Assembly: GCF_020176955.2 (NCBI RefSeq)
Contig: NZ_JAIUCZ020000011.1
Location: 124,001 to 188,000 of the forward strand
Source of the DNA: Nocardia sp. alder85J
Lineage (GTDB): Bacteria; Actinomycetota; Actinomycetes; Mycobacteriales; Mycobacteriaceae
Length of the DNA: 64,000 nucleotides
Reading direction: 5' to 3'
How positions within the stretch are numbered: the stretch's first letter is position 1; every line of letters begins with the position of its first letter. Below are positions 1-8,408 of this stretch, piece after piece. The translations under genes and the position numbers were made by a program. The notes under the pieces are model-generated. The model saw only the letters and a list, made by a program, of their open reading frames with translations. It was not told the origin of the DNA and did not search any database.

Positions 1-530
1 CGGTGCTGATGCGGGTGAAGGCCGAATGCGACAACAGTGGGAAGGCCTTCCACTGCGACGACGCCGGGAAGGTGCCGCCGGACCTGGCGCTGATCGACCA
101 CTACCTGTCCGCGCATCCTCGGGTCTGGCAGCCGTCGGCGACCGGCCGCGCCGACCCCCCGGCGCTGGGCCAGGTTCGCGGCGAGCTGGTGTTGTGGCAG
201 TTCGACAACATCGCGCACGGCGCCGACCGCGGCCTGCCCGTGGACATACAGGACGACTGGGAGAATCCGACCGTCGACGCGAAGTGGGCGGCCGTCACCA
301 CCCAGCTGGGCAAGGCCGCCACCGGCGATCCGGGTACCTTCTATGTGAACTTTCTCTCCGCCAGCGGTGTGCCGGATCCGGCCCGCGTGCCCGAGCGGTA
401 CGCCCGCGACGAGAACGTCCGCGCCCTCGACTATCTGCGCGGCACGTCCACCGGACCCACCGGCGCTCTGATGATGGATTTTCCGGGCAACGACCTGATG
501 AGCGAGATCGTCCGCCGCAACCCGGGCTGA
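1..530 (+). CDS. PI-PLC-like phosphodiesterase, C-terminal part (5' end outside window)
   Basis: The reading frame is open from the left edge, so only the last 175 or so residues are present. The residues resemble the C-terminal half of bacterial phosphatidylinositol-specific phospholipase C (PI-PLC X domain): a VLWQFDNI strand, the RGLPVDIQDDWENP segment, a FYVNFLSASG segment and a terminal GALMMDFPGNDLMSEIV strand. The catalytic histidines of this family lie in the N-terminal half and cannot be checked. Such proteins are usually secreted and cleave phosphatidylinositol or related lipids. The gene is convergent with holA, with about 170 bases between the stops. Family assignment is by pattern memory of the X/Y-barrel segments. 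Confidence 0.7.
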   Translation, partial: VLMRVKAECDNSGKAFHCDDAGKVPPDLALIDHYLSAHPRVWQPSATGRADPPALGQVRGELVLWQFDNIAHGADRGLPVDIQDDWENPTVDAKWAAVTTQLGKAATGDPGTFYVNFLSASGVPDPARVPERYARDENVRALDYLRGTSTGPTGALMMDFPGNDLMSEIVRRNPG

Positions 531-573
531 CAGTGCCCGGTACCGACCGGTCCGCGGTGCGTCCGGGCGTCTA

Positions 574-632
574 CGGCCACTCGGTCGTCGGCACCCCGGG
601 CGGGGACGCGGACCGTCGGCGCCGAGTGTCCG
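574..632. terminator. Possible bidirectional terminator between convergent genes
   Basis: CGGCCACTCGG at 574-584 is complementary to CCGAGTGTCCG at 622-632 with one mismatch. The intervening GC-rich sequence is about 37 bases. It lies between the stop of the PI-PLC-like gene and the stop of holA, where a shared terminator is expected. There is no U-tract, and the long loop makes this a weak call. Confidence 0.25.
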
Positions 633-700
633 TAAGAACCTGCCGGGTGCGTCCGGCCCGGTCACCTGTTGCTGTCCGGTCGAGCGGGCTGCTGTGGCGG

Positions 701-1672
701 TCAGCCGGCGCCGTGCAGGTCCAAGATGCGGGTGAGGGCGTGTTCCAGGGCGTAATCGGCGTCCGCCGCAATGCCTTTCACATCGGCGTTGAGGGCGGCC
801 ACGACCTGGAGGGCGGTGCCGATGGTGGCGGGGGTCCAGCCGCGGGCCTGGCCCTGTGCCTTCTTCACCTTCCAGGGCGGCATGCCCAGCTGCGAGGCCA
901 GCTGGAACGGGTCGCCGCGGCCGGCCGAGCCGACGCGGGCGATGGTGTGCACCGAATCGGCCAGGGCATCGGCGAGCAGCACCGCGGGGACGCCGCGGTC
1001 GATCGCCCAGCGCAGCGCCTCCATGGCGGCGGGCCGATCGCCGGCGACGGCATGTTCGGCGACGTCGAATCCGGAGACCTCGGCCTTGCCCGAGTAGTAG
1101 CGGCGCACCGCCGCGGCGTCGACCTTGCCGCCGGTGTCGGCCACCAATTGGGAGCAGGCGGCGGCCAGTTCCCGCAGATCGGAGCCGACCGACTCCAGCA
1201 CCGCCTGCACCACATCGCTCGCGGGGCGGATCCCGGCGGCGCGGAACTCGTTGCGCACGAACTCGACTCGCTCGCCGGCCTTGGTGAGTTTGGCGGCGGG
1301 GTGAACCTCCGCACCGCGCTTCTGGAGATCGGTGGCCAGCGTCTTCGCGCGGCCGCCGCCGGAGTGCAGGATCACCAGCACCACCCCCTCGGGCGGATCG
1401 GTGACGGCGTCGAGGATGACGGCGACCGCGTCCTTGCCCGCCTCCGCCGCGGACTCCAGCACGATCACCCGGTCCTCGGCGAACAGCGACGGGCTGAGCA
1501 GTTCGGCCAGCTCGGCGGTGCTCGCATCGCCGGCGCGCAGCCGGTCGACCGGTAGCGCGGCCGGATCGGGCGACACCGCCCGCGCCTGCGCGACGATGGC
1601 CGCGACCGCGCGCTCGATCAGCAGTTCCTCTTCACCGAGGACGAGTTGGACGGGAGCCGGGCGTTCGGTCAC
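701..1672 (-). CDS. holA: DNA polymerase III subunit delta (clamp loader)
   Basis: The 323-residue product has the size and character of actinobacterial HolA, the clamp-loader subunit that opens the beta sliding clamp. The N-terminus (PVQLVLGEEELLIERAV) matches the family start. A central LAELLSPSLFAEDRVIVLESAAEAGKD stretch and a C-terminal helical collar ending in ALEHALTRILDLHGAG follow. The ATG at 1672 is kept because the family begins just before the LVLGEEE strand. In M. tuberculosis holA (Rv2413c) sits divergently next to rpsT; here the divergent neighbour is an aquaporin and no S20 gene is visible. Confidence 0.93.
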   Translation of the reverse strand: MTERPAPVQLVLGEEELLIERAVAAIVAQARAVSPDPAALPVDRLRAGDASTAELAELLSPSLFAEDRVIVLESAAEAGKDAVAVILDAVTDPPEGVVLVILHSGGGRAKTLATDLQKRGAEVHPAAKLTKAGERVEFVRNEFRAAGIRPASDVVQAVLESVGSDLRELAAACSQLVADTGGKVDAAAVRRYYSGKAEVSGFDVAEHAVAGDRPAAMEALRWAIDRGVPAVLLADALADSVHTIARVGSAGRGDPFQLASQLGMPPWKVKKAQGQARGWTPATIGTALQVVAALNADVKGIAADADYALEHALTRILDLHGAG

Positions 1673-1836
1673 GGCGACGATCCTACGGCCGGGGTGTGAC
1701 AGCTCCGCCCGCGCGCATGGTTGTGGTAGGCATCACACTCGCGTAGCGTCGGAGTCCGGGCGGCAGCCCCTCGAGCGATCATGAACATGGTTCCTGAGCT
1801 CCTGACAGCAATGTCTGACCGAGGAGGGTGGCGCAT

Positions 1837-2631
1837 ATGTCTCCGACCGCACAGGAAGTGGTGGAGGAGGACGTCGAACGGCAGGCGGTGCCGCTGCGGC
1901 GCAAACTGCTGGCTGAGGGCATCGGCACATTCGTGCTGGTCTTCGGCGGCGTGGGGGCGTGGGTGCTGGAAGGCTCGCACCGCATCGGTTCGCTCGGCGT
2001 CGCGGTCGCCTTCGGCTTCACGCTGCTGTTCCTGATGTACACCATCGGCCCGATCTCCGGCTGCCACGTGAATCCCGCGGTCACCCTCGGCCACCTGCTG
2101 CTCGGCCGGATCCACCGCGCCGACGCGGTCGCCTACGTGGTGGCCCAGGTCATCGGCGGGTTCCTCTCCGGCGCGGTGATCTACGCCGTCGCCAAGAACC
2201 TGCCCAGCTACGACCGGGCCCGCGACGGCCTCGGCGCCAACGGCTGGGGTGAGCACAGTCCGGCGAAACTGGTGGTCGACGGCCCGCTGGGGCACGTCAC
2301 CACCAACGGTTACGGTCTGGCCGCCACCATCTTCGTCGAGATCATCCTGACCGCGCTGCTGGTGTTCGTGGTGCTGGCCTCCACCGACCAGCTCTCCGAC
2401 GTCCCGCTCGCCGGCCTGTCCATCGGCACCGCCTACACCGTGGTCACCCTGGTCGCCCTCCCCGTCGACGGCACCTCGGTCAACCCGGCCCGCAGCCTCG
2501 CCGTGGCCCCCTTCCAGGACGGCGCCATGGGCCAGGTCTGGGCCTTCATCCTGTTCCCCGTCCTCGGCGGCCTGCTCGGCGCCCTCGTCTACAGCCTCCT
2601 GTTCGGCCGCTCCCGCAACATGGCGAGCTGA
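1837..2631 (+). CDS. Aquaporin / MIP family channel (AqpZ-like)
   Basis: The 264-residue product has six hydrophobic segments and both half-helix signatures of MIP channels: NPAVT in the first half and NPARS in the second. It is a membrane channel for water or small neutral solutes. A cysteine precedes the first motif (SGCHVNPAV), and TSVNPARSL follows the pattern of AqpZ-type aquaporins rather than glycerol facilitators, which carry NPARD; this points to water rather than glycerol. A GTG at 1828 is in frame, but GAGGAGGG at 1821-1828 lies about 8 bases before the ATG at 1837, so that ATG is chosen. The loop between TM3 and TM4 is long. Confidence 0.9.
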   Translation: MSPTAQEVVEEDVERQAVPLRRKLLAEGIGTFVLVFGGVGAWVLEGSHRIGSLGVAVAFGFTLLFLMYTIGPISGCHVNPAVTLGHLLLGRIHRADAVAYVVAQVIGGFLSGAVIYAVAKNLPSYDRARDGLGANGWGEHSPAKLVVDGPLGHVTTNGYGLAATIFVEIILTALLVFVVLASTDQLSDVPLAGLSIGTAYTVVTLVALPVDGTSVNPARSLAVAPFQDGAMGQVWAFILFPVLGGLLGALVYSLLFGRSRNMAS

Positions 2632-2713
2632 TCGAACGACCAATCATGGTCCGCGGCACAGAATTCCGGTCGCCGGGAACAGCCCGTACCATTCGGTGCC
2701 GAGGGGGTAGGCG

Positions 2714-3306
2714 ATGGCGATCGTGCACAAGGACCATGATGTGAGTGCGTCCGAATTCGAGATCATCGCCCGAGCCGTCGAACGCGAGTCGGACAGTGTT
2801 CGACTCGAATACATCGACGGATGAATGGGGTTCAAGGGGACGCCGGACGGGGACCGCGGGCGCATTCCGAATTGGCTGTTGCTGCTGTTGCTGCCGTTGG
2901 GGCCCTCGATGTTCCTCCATCTGGTCGGCCAGGGCCTGCGGGTGGACTCGTACCGCAAGGGCCGTGCGCGGCCGGACGGTGTGGTCGCGCCGCTGGACGC
3001 CTTCGTCGGGTGCGGGGAATGGGCGCCGGCCGATCAGGTCTCGATGGTCGTCGAGGTCACCTCGTACGACTCGGACACCAATCCGCGGGATCGGGTCGAC
3101 GAGCCCGCCGCCTACGCGCGGACGCCTGTTCCGATCTATCTGCTCATCGATCGGCAGCAGTCCGAGATGGTCGTGCACAGCCAGCCCGATCGCGACCTGG
3201 GCCGGTACCGGGAGATCCAGCGCTACGCCTTCGGCGCTCCTGTCGCGCTTCCTGCACCGTTGGCACTCGAATTGGATCGACCGCATTGTTGGACTGGCTC
3301 GACTGA
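2714..3306 (+). pseudogene. Broken Uma2-family (DUF820) endonuclease-like gene
   Basis: From ATG 2714 the frame encodes an N-terminus typical of actinobacterial Uma2 proteins (SASEFEIIARAV...VRLEYIDG), then hits TGA at 2822-2824. The same frame continues with PDGDRGRIPNWLL, GLRVDSYRKGRARPDGV, a VEVTSYDSDTNPRDRVDEP PD-(D/E)XK-like core and IPVYLL-like PIYLLID, all in the correct family order. Near 3278 the frame is lost again: the family-like ending TALLDWLD and stop at 3306 are in another frame, whereas the continuing frame runs to 3340 with unrelated residues. The two lesions argue for a decaying gene. Reinitiation at ATG 2825 could still make a 171-residue fragment. Uma2 proteins are restriction-endonuclease-like; their roles are poorly known. 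Confidence 0.75.
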
Positions 3307-3340
3307 CGCCGCGCTACCGCGATCTCGGAACCACTGGTAG

Positions 3341-4051
3341 TCAGAGCCACTGATATTCCGCGCACAGGCGGTGGGCGACCAGGTCGAAGAGGTTGCGGGG
3401 GAGGATGGCGCCCTCGCGGCGGATGCCTGCTTCGGGGGTGTCGACGACGACGTCCAGGCGGACCCAGAGGGGTGAGCCGTGGCTCCAGGGGCCGGCGCCG
3501 ATCGCGATCCAGGCCGGATCCAGTTCGTAGACCGGGTCGGTGGACAGGAGCAGGCCCAGCAGGGTGGTGCGGGATCGGCCGACGAGCAGGACCGGCTGGT
3601 CGCGGCCTTCGGCGGGGGTGTCGGCGGCGGGGATCCAGGTCCAGACGATCTCGCCGGCGTCGGCGCGGCCATCCAGGTGTGGGCAGTAGACCAGGTGGCG
3701 GGCGCGATCCCGGCTGGGGACCGGGGGCGATGCCACCGGGCGGATCTCGATCGCGGGCGGGCGCTGTGCGGCCGGTCTGCGGTGTCCGGGTTTCTCCGGT
3801 GTGGGGCGGGTATCGCGCATCGACGTGACGCGGGTGCCGGTTGGGTCGGCGGGCGCGCATTCGGCGGGGTCGAGGGTGGTGCGGCCGACGGTGATCCGGG
3901 CGAGGTGCTCGGGTAGCGGGGTCCAGGCCCGGAGCGAGGCCAGGGCCATGCGCCGGACCAGGCGTGGCGCCTGCCGGACCATGATGTGCGGACCCTGGTA
4001 GATGGCGAGGGTTCCCCATTGTTTTCCGAGAGCGCTCCAAGTCCCGGGCAT
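3341..4051 (-). CDS. PemK/MazF-like toxin-domain protein
   Basis: The 236-residue product has a C-terminal domain of the PemK/MazF type: GEIVWTWIPAADTPAEGRDQPVLLVGRS, then a GLLLSTDP strand and the WVRLD and REGAILPR segments. An N-terminal extension of about 115 residues is arginine- and proline-rich (the RHLVYCPHLDGRAD stretch precedes the domain). Extended PemK-like proteins of this kind are common in Nocardia and related genera, often without a recognisable antitoxin gene. MazF toxins are mRNA endoribonucleases; whether this long form has that activity is not known. It ends directly against the Uma2 remnant, with stop codons adjacent. No antitoxin gene is seen upstream. Confidence 0.7.
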   Translation of the reverse strand: MPGTWSALGKQWGTLAIYQGPHIMVRQAPRLVRRMALASLRAWTPLPEHLARITVGRTTLDPAECAPADPTGTRVTSMRDTRPTPEKPGHRRPAAQRPPAIEIRPVASPPVPSRDRARHLVYCPHLDGRADAGEIVWTWIPAADTPAEGRDQPVLLVGRSRTTLLGLLLSTDPVYELDPAWIAIGAGPWSHGSPLWVRLDVVVDTPEAGIRREGAILPRNLFDLVAHRLCAEYQWL

Positions 4052-4146
4052 GGACGGACTATATCGGCGGTGGTGGGTGATTCGGCGTAGCGGCGAATCG
4101 GCGCGCAGGAGAAAGGGATTCGCCTGTGCGGAAGTTCACAGGTGGA

Positions 4147-4857
4147 TCAGCGGGTGCGGTCGAGGCGGCGGTGGATGTCGTCCAGGGATTCCTGGACCAC
4201 CAGGCGCATCGCGGCCTCCGCGGCCGCCGGATCGCAGGCGGCCACGGCGACGGCGACCGCGTCGTGACGGGCGGCGTCGGCCGGGTCGGGGACCGCGGGC
4301 AGCAGTCGCAGAGCGGCGCGGCCGCGCAGCAGTTCGCCGGTCACCGGGCCGAGCTGGGCGAACAGCGGATTCCCGGACATCTCCAGGAGCAGGCCGTGGA
4401 AGCGCACGTCGGAGTCGACGAAGGTGGCGTGGTCGCCGGTCATCGCGGCGGCCCGCATCCGGGCCGATTCGGCCAGCAGGGCGGTGCACGGTTCGATCGC
4501 CGCGCGGCGGGCCGCGGCGGCGGCCGCGGCCGGTTCCACCGCGCCGCGTAGTTCGGTGAGCTCGTCGAGCAAGGCCGCCCGCGCGGGACCGGCCAGCCGC
4601 CAGCGGATCACATCGGGATCGAACAGATGCCATTCGGCGACCGGCCGGACGGTCAGGCCGACCCGGGGGCTGGTGCGCAGCAGCCGCTTGGCCTGCAGGA
4701 CCTGGATCGCCTCGCGAATCACCGTGCGCGACACCGCGAATCGCTCGGCGAGCTGGTCGGTGAGCAGGACGTCGCCGGGCAGGGACACCGCCGCGGCGAT
4801 CTCGCCGCCGAGGGTGTCGGCGACCTCGCTCGCCCGGCCCCTGCCCAATTCCGTCAT
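4147..4857 (-). CDS. gntR: FadR-subfamily GntR regulator, probable gluconate repressor
   Basis: The 236-residue protein has an N-terminal GntR winged helix (LLTDQLAERFAVSRTVIREAIQVLQAKRLL) and a helical FCD-type effector domain. The latter includes the conserved acidic/histidine positions of the family (DSDVRFHGLLLEMSGNP). It is divergent from gluconokinase and the GntP permease, so it most likely represses them and responds to gluconate or its phosphate. ATG 4857 is preferred because GGGGAG precedes it; GTG codons at 4875 and 4872 are alternatives without a visible ribosome site. Two sites of the FadR-type consensus TNGTNNNACNA lie in the intergenic region. Confidence 0.85.
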   Translation of the reverse strand: MTELGRGRASEVADTLGGEIAAAVSLPGDVLLTDQLAERFAVSRTVIREAIQVLQAKRLLRTSPRVGLTVRPVAEWHLFDPDVIRWRLAGPARAALLDELTELRGAVEPAAAAAAARRAAIEPCTALLAESARMRAAAMTGDHATFVDSDVRFHGLLLEMSGNPLFAQLGPVTGELLRGRAALRLLPAVPDPADAARHDAVAVAVAACDPAAAEAAMRLVVQESLDDIHRRLDRTR

Positions 4858-4953
4858 CCGCTCCCCGCTCACCACTCGTGTCGTCGCCGTACCGGGTCAT
4901 CATCGCCGCTCGCTCCGGTGCGGGTCGGGACGGCCCGCCGAGTCGTGCGCAAA

Positions 4954-4964
4954 TAGTATTACTA
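4954..4964. promoter_or_regulatory. FadR-type operator 1 (TAGTATTACTA)
   Basis: TAGTATTACTA fits the TNGTNNNACNA consensus known for FadR-subfamily GntR regulators. It lies in a locally AT-rich stretch between the divergent regulator and gntK. The second copy is centred 31 bases away, about three helical turns. Confidence 0.65.
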
Positions 4965-4984
4965 ATTCTCACAATGCTCTTTAT

Positions 4985-4995
4985 TGGTCATACTA
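4985..4995. promoter_or_regulatory. FadR-type operator 2 (TGGTCATACTA)
   Basis: TGGTCATACTA also fits TNGTNNNACNA. With the site at 4954-4964 it forms a pair on the same face of the helix upstream of gntK, consistent with repression by the adjacent FadR-type regulator. Confidence 0.65.
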
Positions 4996-5057
4996 ATTCG
5001 GTTAGAGTGAGCTGCGCCTCGAGGTCCGAGGACGTTCCGGGTCGAAGGAGACCATCC

Positions 5058-5630
5058 ATGTCAGGCCATCCGCCGCCGATCCTGCTGGTCATGGGCGTCT
5101 CGGGCAGCGGTAAGACGACGATCGGGTCACTGCTGGCCGGTCGGCTGGGCTGGGAATACGCCGAGGCCGACGCCTTCCATCCGCCGGCCAATGTCGCGAA
5201 GATGGCCGCCGGGCATCCGCTCACCGACGAGGATCGCTGGCCCTGGCTGGCCGCGATCGGCGCGTGGATCGACCGGACCGGTGCCGCGGGTCGTGCCGGT
5301 GTCGTCACCTGCTCGGCGCTCAAACGCTCCTACCGGGATCTGTTGCGCGCGGACCGTCCCCAGGTCCGTCTGGTCTATCTGGACGCCGATCCCGAGACCG
5401 TCGCGCGCCGGCTCACCGAACGCCACGGCCACTTCTTCCCGCCGGACCTGCTCGCCAGTCAGTTCGCCGATCTGGAGGCGCCGACGGACGACGAGCACGC
5501 GGTGCGGATCCCGATCGACGAGGAGCCCTCGCTGATCGTCGACCAGCTGATCGCCGCCGAACATCTCGAGCGCGTCGCGGCGGCGCACGAGCGCGACGAG
5601 CGCGCCGCCCCGGACAATTCGCAGGCGTAA
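5058..5630 (+). CDS. gntK: Gluconokinase
   Basis: The 190-residue protein opens with a Walker A motif (MGVSGSGKTTIGSLLA) and continues with EADAFHPPANVAKMAAGHPLTDEDRWPWL, the signature of GntK-type gluconate kinases. CSALKRSYRDLLR and a LTERHGHFFPPDLLASQFADLE segment follow. It phosphorylates gluconate to 6-phosphogluconate, feeding the pentose phosphate or Entner-Doudoroff routes. GAAGGAG at 5044-5050 lies 7 bases before ATG 5058. The frame is open upstream, but that stretch covers the operator region. It is followed 46 bases later by the permease and probably co-transcribed with it. Confidence 0.93.
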   Translation: MSGHPPPILLVMGVSGSGKTTIGSLLAGRLGWEYAEADAFHPPANVAKMAAGHPLTDEDRWPWLAAIGAWIDRTGAAGRAGVVTCSALKRSYRDLLRADRPQVRLVYLDADPETVARRLTERHGHFFPPDLLASQFADLEAPTDDEHAVRIPIDEEPSLIVDQLIAAEHLERVAAAHERDERAAPDNSQA

Positions 5631-5676
5631 CCGGCCTGCCGTTTCTCCACGCTGTCCCCCCGAAGAAGGAAATCCT

Positions 5677-7065
5677 GTGCTCACCACTGTCGCCCAGGCG
5701 GCGGCCGGGTCCTCGGCCTGGTCCGGCCACGACACCCGGCTGATCGTCGTCGCACTCGCGGGCATCGCGCTCGTGGTCGTGCTCTCGGCCGCGGCCAAGA
5801 TCCACCCGTTCCTGGCGCTGCTGCTCGGCGCGTTGTTCGTGGGCGTGGCCGGTGGCATCCCCGCGGACAAACTGCTCAAGAGCCTCACCACCGGCGTCGG
5901 CGGTGTGCTCGGCAACGTCGGCGTGATCGTCGCGCTCGGCGCCATGCTGGGCAAACTGCTCGTCGACTCCGGCGGCGCCGACCGGCTCGTCGGCGCCATC
6001 GTCGACCGGGTCGGCGAGCGGCGCGCGCCCTGGGCGATGGTGCTGGCCGCCATGGTCATCGGCATCCCGATGTTCTTCGAGGTGGGCCTCGTGCTGATGA
6101 TCCCGATCATCTACCTGGTGTGGCGGCGGGTCGGGGGTTCGATTCTGCGCGTGGGCATCCCGGCGCTGGCCGGGTTGTCGATCCTGCACGGGCTGATCCC
6201 GCCGCATCCCGGCCCGCTGGTCGCGATCAGCGCGCTGAAGGCGGATCTCGGCACCACCCTGTTGTTCGGCGTCATCGTCGCGATCCCCACCGCGATCATC
6301 GCCGGGCCGCTGTACGGGAGCTTCATTGCGAAGCGGGTGCAGCCGACGCCGCCGGAGCAGCTGGCGACCCAGTACAGCAGCACCGAGCGCGCCGGCGGCC
6401 GCCCGGCGCCGAGCGTGCTCACCACCCTGTCGGTGATTCTGCTGCCGGTGGTCATCATGCTGGTCAAGACGGTGATCGATCTGGTCGTCACCGACGGCAA
6501 GGCCGAGATCCACCGGGTGATGGACTTCATCGGCGATCCGATCACGGCGATGATCATCGGCGTGCTCTGGGCGATGATCGCCTTCCGCTTCGGCCGCAGC
6601 CGCTCCGGCGAGATCATGGGCGCCGCACTGGCCCCGATCGCGGGCATCCTGCTGATCATCGGCGCGGGTGGCGGATTCAAACAGATGCTGGTCGACACCG
6701 GTATCGCCGACTCCATCGGCAAGGCCGCGCATCATTCGCACCTGTCGCTGCTGCTGCTCGCGTGGCTGATCGCCGTGGGTATCCGGCTGGCGACCGGCTC
6801 GGCGACCGTCGCCACCGTGACGGCCTCCGGCATCGTCGCCCCGATCCTGGTGACCTCGCCGCACACCAGCGCCGCGCTGGTCGCACTCGCGGTCGGCTCC
6901 GGATCGCTGTTCCTGTCGCACGTCAACGACGCGGGCTTCTGGCTGGTGAAGGAATTCTTCGGCATGGACGTCAAGCAGACCTTCGCCTCGTGGTCGGCGA
7001 TGGAGACGATCCTGTCGTGCGTATCCATTGTGGTGATCCTGCTGCTCGGCATCTTCGTGCATTGA
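5677..7065 (+). CDS. gntP: GntP-family gluconate:proton symporter
   Basis: The 462-residue integral membrane protein has 12 or more hydrophobic segments. It carries GntP-family hallmarks such as IPMFFEVGLVLMIPIIY, HGLIPPHPGPLVAI, a GAGGGFKQMLVDTGIAD segment and a GSGSLFLSHVNDAGFWLVKEFF segment near the C-terminus. It imports gluconate with protons. GTG 5677 follows an AAGAAGGAAA ribosome site. Together with gntK it forms a two-gene operon divergent from the FadR-type regulator. A strong hairpin follows the stop. Confidence 0.93.
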   Translation: MLTTVAQAAAGSSAWSGHDTRLIVVALAGIALVVVLSAAAKIHPFLALLLGALFVGVAGGIPADKLLKSLTTGVGGVLGNVGVIVALGAMLGKLLVDSGGADRLVGAIVDRVGERRAPWAMVLAAMVIGIPMFFEVGLVLMIPIIYLVWRRVGGSILRVGIPALAGLSILHGLIPPHPGPLVAISALKADLGTTLLFGVIVAIPTAIIAGPLYGSFIAKRVQPTPPEQLATQYSSTERAGGRPAPSVLTTLSVILLPVVIMLVKTVIDLVVTDGKAEIHRVMDFIGDPITAMIIGVLWAMIAFRFGRSRSGEIMGAALAPIAGILLIIGAGGGFKQMLVDTGIADSIGKAAHHSHLSLLLLAWLIAVGIRLATGSATVATVTASGIVAPILVTSPHTSAALVALAVGSGSLFLSHVNDAGFWLVKEFFGMDVKQTFASWSAMETILSCVSIVVILLLGIFVH

Positions 7066-7070
7066 TCATC

Positions 7071-7097
7071 GTGGGGCCGGGATGCTCTCGGCCCCAC
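7071..7097 (+). terminator. Hairpin terminator after gntP
   Basis: GTGGGGCCG (7071-7079) and CGGCCCCAC (7089-7097) form a perfect 9-bp stem with a 9-base loop, six bases after the gntP stop. It lacks a U-tract, as is common in actinobacteria. Confidence 0.7.
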
Positions 7098-7302
7098 AGC
7101 AATTCGCCGCGCGGTGCCAGGACGCCGGGGCCGTGCGGCGCGACATCCGATGACGGACAAAGCAGTTGCTTCCGGTGTCACCGAAATGGCAAGTGTCGCG
7201 GGGTGTCCCCGCGCGGCTGTGAACCTTCCCGGTGTGCTTCGATATCGCGATGGGGGGCCGTGCCGGCTTGTTACGCTGGCTGGGACGTCGAGGGAGGTGC
7301 GG

Positions 7303-8094
7303 ATGTCGGGTGACAGACCGCCGCCGCAAGGTGTCGATCCCACCACGCCGAATGCGGCCCGGGTCTACGACTATCTGCTGGGCGGCAAGGACAACTACGC
7401 CGTGGACCGGGCCGTGGCCGATCGAATGCTGACGGTCGCCCCCGACACCCGGACGCTGGCATGGTTCAGCCGCAACTTCCTCACCGGCGCCACCCGGATC
7501 GCCGCCGAAGCCGGGGTGCGGCAATTCGTGGACATGGGCGCGGGTATCCCGACCTCGCCGAGCGTGCACGAGACCGCCTTGAAGATTGATTCCGCGGTGC
7601 GGGTGGTGTCGATCGACTACGACCCGGTCGTGTTCTCGCACGCGAACGCGATGCTCAGCGCAGTGCCCGAGGTGACAGCGATGCGCGGCGACTTCCGGGA
7701 GCCGGAGAAGATCATCCGGCGGTTGCGCGACGAGACGCACGTCGATTTCGACCGGCCGATCGCGCTGCTGGTCGTCGGTGTGCTGCACTTCGTCATGGAC
7801 GACGAGCGTCCGGCCGAGATCATCGCCCGCTACCGGGAGGCGATGGCGCCGGGCAGTTACATCGCCTTCACACACGGCTCCACCGACAGCGATGCGGCGT
7901 TCACCGACCAGACCCGCACCGACACCGTGGGCAGTACCGCCCAGTTCGCCTTCCGCTCGCGGTCCGAGGTGTCGGCGCTGTTCGACGGTTTCGAGATGCT
8001 CGACCCCGGCGTGGTGCCGATCCAGCGGTGGCTCGGCGACGATCTGCCGTCCACTCGGCTGGAACTGCTCGGTGGTATCGGGCGCAAACCCTGA
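7303..8094 (+). CDS. SAV2177-type (DUF574) SAM-dependent methyltransferase
   Basis: The 263-residue product belongs to the actinobacterial Methyltransf_19 / SAV2177 family. It has the N-terminal signature ARVYDYLLGGKDNYAVDR, a FVDMGAGIPT nucleotide-binding motif, VVSIDYDPVVFSHA (acidic ribose contact) and LLVVGVLHFVMDDERP. Substrates of the family are unknown. GAGGGAGG at 7290-7297 precedes ATG 7303; the frame opens earlier but without a ribosome site. A second member of the same family lies at 12221-13039. No operon partner is visible; an IS110-family transposase follows. Confidence 0.88.
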   Translation: MSGDRPPPQGVDPTTPNAARVYDYLLGGKDNYAVDRAVADRMLTVAPDTRTLAWFSRNFLTGATRIAAEAGVRQFVDMGAGIPTSPSVHETALKIDSAVRVVSIDYDPVVFSHANAMLSAVPEVTAMRGDFREPEKIIRRLRDETHVDFDRPIALLVVGVLHFVMDDERPAEIIARYREAMAPGSYIAFTHGSTDSDAAFTDQTRTDTVGSTAQFAFRSRSEVSALFDGFEMLDPGVVPIQRWLGDDLPSTRLELLGGIGRKP

Positions 8095-8408
8095 GCGTGC
8101 GGGATATTCTGGGAAAGGACCGAGGGCGGCTTCGCGGCCCTGCGTGGACGCTGAAATCGTCTGCGGTTCTTACGTTCCGGCGTGGTTGCGTGGCGGATGC
8201 TGTAGGGGTGCGTGTCACGGCCGACCCCGGTCGCTTTGCGGTGCTGTGAGCCCGTTGGGAAAGGTGGTGGTGGAGACAGGGCGGTTCTCGCCCTTCGCGG
8301 GATCCGTGGATTGTTGCCCCGAGCACGTGTAGGAAATTCCTGTAGTTTTCCGTCTCCCCGTGATGCGCACCCTGACAACGGATTTCGTTCGAACCGGAGG
8401 TGGTCACG
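8095..8408 (+). other. Noncoding 5' flank of the IS110 transposase; candidate bridge-RNA region
   Basis: About 310 bases upstream of the transposase hold no credible gene. Short potential stems include GGGC...GCCC near 8280-8295 and the near-palindrome AGGAAATTCCT at 8331-8341. IS110-family elements are known to encode a structured bridge RNA in a noncoding end, often upstream of the recombinase gene. The length and position fit, but no fold was computed and the element's left boundary was not located. A 9-mer GTAGGAAAT occurs at 8329-8337 and again at 9703-9711 beyond the transposase; it may or may not mark the ends. Confidence 0.35.
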
